A program made the translations under genes and the position numbers. The notes under the pieces were generated by a model that searched no databases, had not been told where the DNA came from, and worked only from the letters and a program-made list of their open reading frames with translations. A stretch of 16,052 nucleotides of DNA from Gammaproteobacteria bacterium (lineage in GTDB: Bacteria; Pseudomonadota; Gammaproteobacteria; GCA-001735895), in contig JANTFY010000026.1 in the NCBI GenBank assembly GCA_024763185.1, forward strand, positions 1 to 16,052, read 5' to 3'. Positions 8,589-14,420 of this stretch are shown piece after piece (positions within the stretch are counted from its first letter, which is position 1; every line of letters starts with the position of its first letter).

Positions 8589-8611
8589 AACCGCCCCTAA
8601 TAGGGGCGGTT
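8589..8611 (-). terminator. Intrinsic terminator or attenuator after tssC
   Basis: A perfect 9-bp stem (AACCGCCCC at 8589-8597 with GGGGCGGTT at 8603-8611) closes a 5-base loop. On the minus strand the stem starts 14 bases after the tssC stop and is followed by TTTTAC, counting the two T of the stem. The stem is very GC-rich and the U-tract short, so partial termination is more likely than a complete stop. It would give more tssA-tssB-tssC transcript than downstream baseplate transcript. Confidence 0.75.
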
Positions 8612-8624
8612 GAAAGAGCAAGGT

Positions 8625-10115
8625 TTAGCCGGCCTTGGGGATGCTAGCGACCATGCGCATGGATGCACTGAGTTCTTCCATTTGCAACCAGGGGCGCAGG
8701 TAGGCAATGGCGTTGTAAACACCGGGTTGGCCGGGTGATTCCTTGACCTCGATGCTCGCTTCTGCCAGCGGAAAACGCGCTTTCATTTCAGCACTGGCAC
8801 CGGGACTGGCATTGACGTAATTGGATATCCAGTTATTCAGCCATTCTTCGGCATCACTGGCTTCCATAAAAGAGCCGATCTTGTCACGTGCCATGACCTT
8901 GAGAAAATGCGCAATACGGGATGTCGCCATGATGTAGGGCAGGCGGGCCGAGATTTCCGCATTGGCCGTGGCCGAAGGATCGTCATATTTTTTCGGTTTT
9001 TGCGTGGTTTGGGCGCCAAAGAATACCGCGTAATCGGTGTTTTTGTAGTGGCACAGTGGTAGAAATCCCAGTTTGCTGAGTTCCGCTTCGCGGCGATCGG
9101 TAATACCGATTTCTGTCGGACACTTCTGGTCGGTGTCGCCATCGTCACTGATAAAGGTATGGCTGGGCAGTCCTTCGACCTTGCCACCGCCCTCAGCTCC
9201 GCGAATACTGGTGCACCAACCGTATTCGGCATGTGATTTTGTCAGCGTGGTGCCCATGGCGTAGGCTGCATTCATCCAGCAATATTCGTTGTGCTGGCTT
9301 TCCAGCTGCCTTCCTGCGCTGTCCAGAGCGGCTTCTTCAAAATCAAATTCTTCAACGGCCTTGGTATCCCGGCCATAAGGCAGGCGGGCCAGTACTCTGG
9401 GCATGGTCAGGGTGACAAAACGGGAATCTTCGCTGTCGCGAAAACTGCGCCACTTGATGTACTCGGCGGAATCGAAGATTTTTTCCAGGTCTCTGGGCTT
9501 GGACAGTTCGGTAAAGCTGTCGAAGCCGAACATTTTGGGATCGGCCGCGGAGATGAACGGACAGAATCCGGCTGCGGCAACGTTGGACATGCTGGTCAGC
9601 ATGTCCAGGTCGGCCGGGTGACCGGAAAATTCAAAATCGCCGATCAGGGCCGTATAGGGTTCGCCACCGGCGGTACCGAATTCGCTTTCGTAGATTTTTT
9701 TGAAGATCTGGCTCTGGTCGAATTCGACTGCTTTTTCAAGGTCTTTGCTCAGTTCCTTTTTGCTGATATTCAGCATACGGATTTTCAAGTCCGTACTGGT
9801 TTCGGAATTCATGATCAAATGATTCAACCCGCGCCAGGAGCCTTCCAGTTTCTGGAATTTTTCGTGGTGCATGATGGCAGACAGCTGCTTGGACATGATG
9901 CGGTCAATTTCAGAAATGGCTTTGTTGATGGTGACGGTGAGGTTTTTATCCCATTTGACCGTGCCTTCCATCGCCTCGCGGGTCAGGTTTTTTAATAATG
10001 CTTCGGTTTCATCACGCGAGGTTTGCTTGGTGGCCGAAATGGCCTGCTCCAGAAAACTGACTTCTTCCTGTGCTTCGGCTTCGGCCGCTCCTGATTGCTG
10101 TTCTGTTTCAGCCAT
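8625..10115 (-). CDS. tssC: TssC, T6SS contractile sheath large subunit
   Basis: The principal sheath subunit (VipB/HsiC), which pairs with TssB to build the cytoplasmic contractile tail. The 496 residues are usual. An N-terminal helix (about 18-30, VSFLEQAISATKQ) is in the place where ClpV binds in studied VipB proteins. The family core follows: IMHHEKFQKLEGSWRGL (81-97), FGTAGGEPYTALIGDFEF, SNVAAAGFCPFISAADPKMFG, EYIKWRSFR, MPRVLARLPYG, NEYCWMNAAYAMG, RIAHFLKVMARDKIGSFM and a final YLRPWLQMEEL. The start codon overlaps the tssB stop by one base (TAATG) and AAGGTG lies 7 bases before it, a typical coupled pair that matches the 1:1 TssB:TssC sheath. A terminator-like hairpin follows the stop. 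Confidence 0.97.
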   Translation of the reverse strand: MAETEQQSGAAEAEAQEEVSFLEQAISATKQTSRDETEALLKNLTREAMEGTVKWDKNLTVTINKAISEIDRIMSKQLSAIMHHEKFQKLEGSWRGLNHLIMNSETSTDLKIRMLNISKKELSKDLEKAVEFDQSQIFKKIYESEFGTAGGEPYTALIGDFEFSGHPADLDMLTSMSNVAAAGFCPFISAADPKMFGFDSFTELSKPRDLEKIFDSAEYIKWRSFRDSEDSRFVTLTMPRVLARLPYGRDTKAVEEFDFEEAALDSAGRQLESQHNEYCWMNAAYAMGTTLTKSHAEYGWCTSIRGAEGGGKVEGLPSHTFISDDGDTDQKCPTEIGITDRREAELSKLGFLPLCHYKNTDYAVFFGAQTTQKPKKYDDPSATANAEISARLPYIMATSRIAHFLKVMARDKIGSFMEASDAEEWLNNWISNYVNASPGASAEMKARFPLAEASIEVKESPGQPGVYNAIAYLRPWLQMEELSASMRMVASIPKAG

Positions 10116-10636
10116 TATTCATCACCTTCTTTTTTATCTTCATCGGATCCCAATTCACCCTGTAGTGCTTCCAGGGCATCGGTACTGCTCAGTACTTCTT
10201 CGAGCAGGTTTTCCAGTTCTTCCGAGCGGTCAGCCTTGGTCAGCAGGTCGCGTAGTTTATTACGCGTTTCCATCAGTTTTTTCAGTGGATCGACCTTTTC
10301 CACGATGTTTTGCGGTTCGAAATCTTCCATGTTTTTAAAATCCAGGTCCACAGACATTTCGCTGCCATCGCCTTCCAGGGTGTTTTCAACTTTCATGTTG
10401 ACCTGGGGATTGATATTGTTCATCACTTCATTGAAGTTATCGCGATCAATCTGGGAAAACTTGCGGTCTTTCAGGGCTTTTTTATTCTCCGTGTTATCAC
10501 CGGAATAATCGCCCATTACGCCCATGACGAAAGGCAGTTCTTTTTCCTGCACGGCGCCATTGGTTTCTACGTCATACGTAATGTGTACCCGGGGTTTCCT
10601 TACGCGTTTTAATTTGTCATGTATGCTGTCTGACAT
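10115..10636 (-). CDS. tssB: TssB, T6SS contractile sheath small subunit
   Basis: Small sheath subunit (VipA/HsiB), 173 residues, as usual. The N-terminus RVRKPRVHITYDVETNG (11-27) followed by KELPFVMGVMGDYSG (33-47) is the diagnostic family block, and KALKDRKFSQIDRDNFNEVM is the next. The C-terminal third is helical and heavily acidic (ends DEDKKEGDE). TssB interlocks with TssC to form the sheath protomer. The stop overlaps the tssC start by one base. A good Shine-Dalgarno (AGAGGA, about 6 bases upstream) supports the ATG. It lies 48 bases after tssA. Confidence 0.97.
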   Translation of the reverse strand: MSDSIHDKLKRVRKPRVHITYDVETNGAVQEKELPFVMGVMGDYSGDNTENKKALKDRKFSQIDRDNFNEVMNNINPQVNMKVENTLEGDGSEMSVDLDFKNMEDFEPQNIVEKVDPLKKLMETRNKLRDLLTKADRSEELENLLEEVLSSTDALEALQGELGSDEDKKEGDE

Positions 10637-10684
10637 GGCTTGTCCTCTTGGTTATGTCATCTATTCTCGGTTGGATAACGTTGT

Positions 10685-11809
10685 TTAATATTCATCTTCG
10701 GTTTTAATACCGGTCAGTGACCCATAAACTTCTCTGGCCGATGAGTCTGGGATTAACTCTTTCATTAACTCATCCAGAGGCATATCTCCCCATTTAACGG
10801 CTCGTTCGATTATATATGAGATGGGTGAGTGTGGTTCGGTTTTGCGGAAAAATTCAGCGATTTCAGTGAGTTTCCTGAAAGCGTCCGCCCTGGAGTTTAC
10901 CGGACCAGCGGAGGGTGTCGCGGTTCCTGCCGTGCTCTCACTTGCATTCATGGTATTTTCATCCTCAGGGTTTTCGGCACTATCGGTGTCCTGTTCCGGT
11001 GCAGGAAATTTGTATTTACCGAGGTGTTTGATAGCACCGAGTATGTCTTCCAGGATATTAATAATGTTACTGCTGGGGGGAGAATCAGATATACCGCAAT
11101 ATTCGTCCAGTAACCGGCTGCTTGCACGATAGGATTCAATCGCTTCAGTCAGGTCATCGCGCATGTTGATAAAAAAGCTGTCGCTGGAATCTGCGACGGC
11201 CTGTTCAACATCGGCCTTGCTAAAGCCAAGTTTGGATGCCTTGGCCATTCTGGCTTCATCTTCGATGATTTTTTCAACATCAAGCGCCTGTTGGTATTTC
11301 CAGAAATTAAACGGTCCGGGTTCGTGTCCCTGGGTGATATCGACATTCCTGATCGGGGCAATTAAAACGCCTTCCGCTCCTTCGCCATTCAAGCCGGTAA
11401 GTGAGGCCACGCGGGTTTCCATGCCGTCTTCGTCGGGCAGCGGGTACAAGTGATCCCAATATTGTTCGATCAGGCCATGGATGAGTTTAAAACCGTCGCG
11501 TAATCCCTGAAATCCGTAGCGACGTATCAGGGCCTCGGTATACCAGCTGGCAACCTCCAGATCTTTGGTCTTGTGCTGTAAAATGTCCGGTGTCAGTTCG
11601 GTGATTTTTCGCCACTGTTCATCGGCTTCGCTGTTGTCGCTGTCAAACAGGTGGTTACGCTCGGCGGCGCGGGCGGCATTTCGCGCATCTTTGAGGGAAT
11701 AATAGGCAGAAGTCGGAGAGGGGTCTTCCCGGATGTCTTCACCTGCCGGATTATCTTCAGAAATCGGTGCTAGCAGATCTTCCAGCGGTATGATTTGTTC
11801 GGAGGCCAT
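10685..11809 (-). CDS. tssA: TssA, T6SS assembly protein with ImpA N-terminal domain
   Basis: A cytoplasmic protein that contacts the baseplate and sheath and organises their assembly. The 374 residues begin with the ImpA_N domain: LEDLLAPISEDNPAGEDIRED (9-29, the most conserved part), then YYSLKDARNAARAAERN, DWR-like EQWRKITELTPDIL, SWYTEALIRRYGFQGLRDGF and HLYPLPDEDGMETRVASL. A variable acidic, Ser/Thr/Pro-rich linker follows (about 270-305). The C-terminal block (AFRKLTEIAEFFRKTEPHSP, then YIIERAVKWGDMPLDELMKELI) resembles the C-terminal region of P. aeruginosa TssA1-type proteins, so this is that class rather than the long VasJ-like type. It is the first gene of the leftward block. AAGGAA lies about 9 bases before the ATG, and a good promoter candidate lies about 80 bases upstream. 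Confidence 0.94.
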   Translation of the reverse strand: MASEQIIPLEDLLAPISEDNPAGEDIREDPSPTSAYYSLKDARNAARAAERNHLFDSDNSEADEQWRKITELTPDILQHKTKDLEVASWYTEALIRRYGFQGLRDGFKLIHGLIEQYWDHLYPLPDEDGMETRVASLTGLNGEGAEGVLIAPIRNVDITQGHEPGPFNFWKYQQALDVEKIIEDEARMAKASKLGFSKADVEQAVADSSDSFFINMRDDLTEAIESYRASSRLLDEYCGISDSPPSSNIINILEDILGAIKHLGKYKFPAPEQDTDSAENPEDENTMNASESTAGTATPSAGPVNSRADAFRKLTEIAEFFRKTEPHSPISYIIERAVKWGDMPLDELMKELIPDSSAREVYGSLTGIKTEDEY

Positions 11810-11890
11810 TTATTATTGTTCCTTCGCGATCTTGAGTTTAGTTGGCAAAGCCTGGTGTCTGTATGCGATTGGCACTTCTTCAGTTCCCTA

Positions 11891-11919
11891 TTTATAAGGT
11901 ATTGAATAACCCATGTAAA
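11891..11919 (-). promoter_or_regulatory. Sigma70-type promoter of the tssA operon
   Basis: Minus-strand -35 TTTACA (11919-11914, 5 of 6 consensus bases) and -10 TATAAA (11896-11891, 5 of 6) are 17 bases apart, the ideal spacing. Transcription would start near 11884, giving a leader of about 75 bases before the tssA ATG. This is the best promoter match in the window. Confidence 0.65.
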
Positions 11920-11979
11920 GCAACATAGTCAAATAGGAGTCTGGATAGTAAATAATATTTAACAAATCGATTGATACAC

Positions 11980-12008
11980 TTGGAACCTTAGTTATCTATA
12001 GGTAAAAT
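11980..12008 (+). promoter_or_regulatory. Candidate sigma70 promoter for the tagH operon (distal)
   Basis: TTGGAA (11980-11985, 4 of 6) and TAAAAT (12003-12008, 5 of 6) are spaced by 17 bases. It would leave a leader of about 270 bases. Its -35 region and the sequence just after its -10 each contain one copy of a 10-base direct repeat, which raises the chance that it is a regulated promoter. Confidence 0.35.
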
Positions 12009-12022
12009 TTATAACCTTAGTT
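11984..12022. repeat. Pair of 10-base direct repeats AACCTTAGTT
   Basis: AACCTTAGTT occurs at 11984-11993 and again at 12013-12022, 29 bases start to start, about three helical turns, so both copies face the same side of the DNA. One copy overlaps the -35 and spacer, and the other lies just downstream of the -10 of the distal tagH promoter candidate. This is a common layout for a repressor pair, but no known regulator is recognised. Confidence 0.5.
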
Positions 12023-12146
12023 TAGATATTTCGGCTTAAACAGTGTGATCGCGTTTTGGCTTACTAGATAGACGGTTGACCTGATGATTATATTAACGAT
12101 GGAATAAACAGGTTTTTTTTGATCTGCTCAATGATAAAGTAGTCAG

Positions 12147-12166
12147 GACAAAGTGTATTCTTTGTC
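12147..12166. repeat. Interrupted palindrome GACAAAG-N6-CTTTGTC
   Basis: Two perfect 7-base arms (12147-12153 and 12160-12166) flank 6 bases. It may be an operator for a dimeric regulator or a small hairpin in the tagH leader RNA. No T-tract follows the second arm, so it is not read as a terminator. Confidence 0.4.
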
Positions 12167-12178
12167 TCTGAAACCGGC

Positions 12179-12207
12179 TTGAAGTTACGGGTTCATAATT
12201 TTAAATT
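12179..12207 (+). promoter_or_regulatory. Candidate sigma70 promoter for the tagH operon (proximal)
   Basis: TTGAAG (12179-12184) and TAAATT (12202-12207) are 17 bases apart, each 4 of 6 consensus. The leader would be about 70 bases. It is weaker in sequence than the distal candidate but has a more usual distance to the gene. Confidence 0.25.
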
Positions 12208-12284
12208 AATAAAGCTTCTATCAATCGGGTCGTTATTGATTATCAACCAGACAGATCGAAACCAGGTATCAGGATGATGTATTA

Positions 12285-13838
12285 ATGTCATTATTAATCA
12301 GTATTACAAAAGCACCGGATTCCGTGGCGGTGTTTGAAACCAGCAAAACGATCACCAGTGAGGGCGGATCTATTGGCCGGGGTCAAAAAAATAGCTGGGT
12401 ATTGGAGGATCCGGAACGCTTTCTATCTTCCAGGCACTGTGAATTTAGCTATGAAAACGGTCAGTTTTTCATCACTGATTTAAGTACCAATGGTACTTTT
12501 TATAATGGTTCACCTGATCCAATGGGCAAGGGCAGCAAGTTGCCCGTTAACGACCAGGATACCTTTATCGTGGGTGACTACGAATTTTCCATCAAGGTGG
12601 TGGAGGATTCGGATCAACCCGCAATGACGGACGAATTTGCCGCCAGCCCGTTTGGGAGTCCTCTGATGGATACCTCACCGGAGCCTTTATCCAGCCCTTT
12701 TGCCAGTGGTCATGTGTCGAGTTCTGACTCCTTGTTTGGAGATGCTGCGGTAGAAACAGATCCTCTTGCCGCGCTGGATAAAGCGCGTGGCAGTAGGGAT
12801 CCGCTGGCTGCCGGTGCTGACAGCAATCAGGGAGTTGATCCTTTCGCAATACCGACACAGCCGGATCAGGCCGATCCGCTCAATCAACAGATTTCTTGGC
12901 CCGACGCAGTGCCTGATCCCAGCCTGTCGGTTGCTGAACCAGCAGGTGGCGCCATACCGGATGACTGGGATGATGATTTTCTTTCAACCCCAGCGTCCGC
13001 GCCTAAACCAGCCCCTGGCTTTGCCAAAGCGCCAGCCTTTGAACAGCCGCAACCCGCGCTTACCCCACAACCGTCCCGACCAGGCCCCGGCCTGGGTAGC
13101 ACTGGTTCCAGTGACTTTGGTGCCTCTGACCGAGTGCAGGAGCTGGAGCAGAAAAATGCAGAACTGGAGGCCGAACTGGAGGTGTTAAGACATCAGTTGG
13201 TCGCGCAAAAACGGGGTGTTCGACATAATATTACAGTTGATACTACCCTGATCGACGCTTTAGGGTTTGAGAATAAAAACCTGGTAGACGCCCAGATTAC
13301 CCAGATCAATCGCCTGGCCGGTGAAGTATTGCGCGAGATGATTCGTGGGTTGATGCAGGTGCTGGGTTCGCGCAGTTCCATTAAAAACGAATTTCGTATG
13401 AACGTGACCACGATCCAGCCGGTGGAGAACAACCCGTTAAAATTTTCTGCCAATGTTGATGACGCGCTGGAAAATATGTTTTTAAAACAGGGTAAGACAT
13501 TTAAGGAGCCCATTGAGGCGGTCAGAGAAGGGTTTGAAGGTGTCGCGGAACATCAGGTTGCCATCGTGGCAGGCATCCGGGAAGCCTTCCGCGCTGTCAT
13601 CGAGCGTTTTGACCCGGTATTGCTGGAAGAGCGTTTTATCAAGCAACAAAAAGGCGGCCTTATGTTGGGTAGCCAGAAGTCCAGAAACTGGGAAGCCTAT
13701 GTGGATTATTATAATGAGCTGGTCGGTGATATCGACAAGTCATTCCAGTATCTGTACGGGGATGGATTTGTCAGGGCCTATGAAGACCAGCTGCAAAAGC
13801 TCGCTATTTCCAGAAAGTCAAAAAAGTTTAAAGGGTAA
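12285..13838 (+). CDS. tagH: TagH/Fha, T6SS-associated forkhead-associated protein
   Basis: A cytoplasmic scaffold with an FHA domain that binds phosphothreonine; in P. aeruginosa H1-T6SS the homologue Fha1 is phosphorylated by the kinase PpkA, opposed by PppA, and promotes secretion. The FHA domain (about 1-108) has GRG at 31-33, the SSRH loop at 48-51 and LSTNGTFYNG at 66-75, so the phosphopeptide-binding residues are present. A long Pro/Asp/Ala-rich disordered linker (about 110-280) with repeated DPLA/DPFA units follows, then a short coiled coil (about 282-305, RVQELEQKNAELEAELEVLR). The C-terminal domain of T6SS FHA proteins runs from about 315 to the end (LIDALGFENKN, MIRGLMQVLGSRSSIKNEFR, LMLGSQKSRNWEAY). 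The 517 residues are within the family range. AGGATG lies about 9 bases before the ATG. It is the first gene of the rightward block, 11 bases before tssJ. Confidence 0.95.
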   Translation: MSLLISITKAPDSVAVFETSKTITSEGGSIGRGQKNSWVLEDPERFLSSRHCEFSYENGQFFITDLSTNGTFYNGSPDPMGKGSKLPVNDQDTFIVGDYEFSIKVVEDSDQPAMTDEFAASPFGSPLMDTSPEPLSSPFASGHVSSSDSLFGDAAVETDPLAALDKARGSRDPLAAGADSNQGVDPFAIPTQPDQADPLNQQISWPDAVPDPSLSVAEPAGGAIPDDWDDDFLSTPASAPKPAPGFAKAPAFEQPQPALTPQPSRPGPGLGSTGSSDFGASDRVQELEQKNAELEAELEVLRHQLVAQKRGVRHNITVDTTLIDALGFENKNLVDAQITQINRLAGEVLREMIRGLMQVLGSRSSIKNEFRMNVTTIQPVENNPLKFSANVDDALENMFLKQGKTFKEPIEAVREGFEGVAEHQVAIVAGIREAFRAVIERFDPVLLEERFIKQQKGGLMLGSQKSRNWEAYVDYYNELVGDIDKSFQYLYGDGFVRAYEDQLQKLAISRKSKKFKG

Positions 13839-13849
13839 ATGGACCATTT

Positions 13850-14344
13850 ATGAAATGTGTTAAAAGCGTAAAATTATTAAGTGCTTTCCTGCTGGCATTT
13901 ATGGTATTGGGCTGTCAGTCCAGCAAGAGTACCGTGGGCGGTTATCTGAATCTGGATACGGATTTGAAAGTTGAATTTATCGCTGAATCCGATACCAATC
14001 CGGATGATCTCGATACTCCGTCCCCTTTGTTTGTGCGGATGTATGAATTGAAAACGGATAAATCGATGATGAAGGCGGATTTCCTGGGTATCTATGAACA
14101 GGATAAAAAAATCCTCGGCGCGGATCTGGTGGCCACGCATCGTTTAAAACCGTTAAAACCGGGTGAAGTCCGAACCGAACAGTTTGTGCTCAAAAAGGAG
14201 ACGCGGTTTGTCGGTTTTTATGCAGAATTCTCCAAATTTCGTGAATCAAAATTCAAGCTGATCGTGCCCGTGGTAGCTAATAATGTATTCAGGAACTCGG
14301 CAACGATTCGAGTGAGTGCTAATCAGTTGATTTTAGACAAATGA
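13850..14344 (+). CDS. tssJ: TssJ, outer-membrane lipoprotein of the T6SS membrane complex
   Basis: TssJ (VasD/SciN family) is anchored in the outer membrane and binds the periplasmic end of TssM. The 164 residues include a lipoprotein signal peptide: basic MKCVKSVK, a hydrophobic stretch at 9-20 and a lipobox VLGC with Cys22, followed by Gln, which favours outer-membrane sorting. The mature part is a beta-sandwich-like sequence with the family's SPLFVRMYELKTDKSMMKADF stretch, which I abbreviate here to LFVRMYELK, then DFLGIYEQDKKILGADLV, and a C-terminal ATIRVSANQL. An ATG at 13839 is in another frame and stops after four codons, so it is not the start. The Shine-Dalgarno is weak (GGA about 6 bases upstream), and coupling to tagH is likely. 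Confidence 0.93.
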   Translation: MKCVKSVKLLSAFLLAFMVLGCQSSKSTVGGYLNLDTDLKVEFIAESDTNPDDLDTPSPLFVRMYELKTDKSMMKADFLGIYEQDKKILGADLVATHRLKPLKPGEVRTEQFVLKKETRFVGFYAEFSKFRESKFKLIVPVVANNVFRNSATIRVSANQLILDK

Positions 14345-14370
14345 TTTCCCGGGTGTCGCTCTTATGTAAG

Positions 14371-14398
14371 AAAAAAATCTGGGGATTTTTTTAAAAAA
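14371..14398 (+). other. A/T-rich hairpin and alternative palindrome before tssK
   Basis: AAAAAAATC (14371-14379) pairs perfectly with GATTTTTTT (14384-14392) around a TGGG loop. The same T-tract also forms a TTTTTTAAAAAA palindrome with the six A that follow (14387-14398), so two foldings exclude each other. On the plus strand the first stem ends in its own T-tract, which could weaken transcription between tssJ and tssK. The stem is weak because it has a single G-C pair, and it may be only a low-complexity tract. Confidence 0.35.
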
Positions 14399-14420
14399 TG
14401 TACAACTACGGGCCCATATT

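Larger units (their letters stand above)
8454..8624. other. Gap between the two tssC genes
   Basis: This is the only long gap (171 bases) in the leftward block, where all other junctions are 59 bases or less. It holds an intrinsic-terminator-like hairpin directly after tssC and a 14-bp perfect palindrome. On the minus strand there is also a weak -10-like TATGAT shortly upstream of tssC2 without a convincing -35 partner. I see no open frame, no tRNA and no remnant of an hcp gene in it. Confidence 0.7.
11810..12284. other. Divergent control region between tssA and tagH
   Basis: This AT-rich stretch of 475 bases separates the two T6SS blocks and holds no gene-like frame. On the left is a strong sigma70-type promoter for tssA. 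For tagH there are two weaker candidates, a pair of 10-base direct repeats and an interrupted palindrome. I looked for sigma54 sites (GG...GC at -24/-12) and found only a poor match near 11871. The region is long for simple promoters, which leaves room for several regulator sites. Confidence 0.7.

Noticed and set aside
8454..8624. Possible small or decayed hcp gene between the tssC copies
   Set aside because: The gap is only 171 bases, carries a terminator-like hairpin and has no frame or Hcp-like residues in either strand.
9291..9995. Plus-strand open frame of 234 codons opposite tssC
   Set aside because: It is antisense to the conserved TssC core. Its Phe/Gly/Gln-rich sequence is what the reverse reading of that gene gives, and no family match is apparent.
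6451..10636. Phage or tailocin origin (gp25-like and sheath proteins)
   Set aside because: The sheath proteins are of TssB/TssC type, and tssA, tssF, tssG, tssK, tssJ and clpV surround them; no phage capsid, tape-measure or lysis genes are seen.
11869..11886. Possible sigma54 promoter (TTGGCAC followed by TTCAG)
   Set aside because: The GG element is present, but the GC at the required 10-base distance is missing, and the orientation points to tagH some 400 bases away.
12061..12120. TTGACC with a following TATATT as a tagH promoter
   Set aside because: The two elements are only about 9-10 bases apart, too close for a sigma70 promoter, and no -10 match is seen at 16-18 bases.
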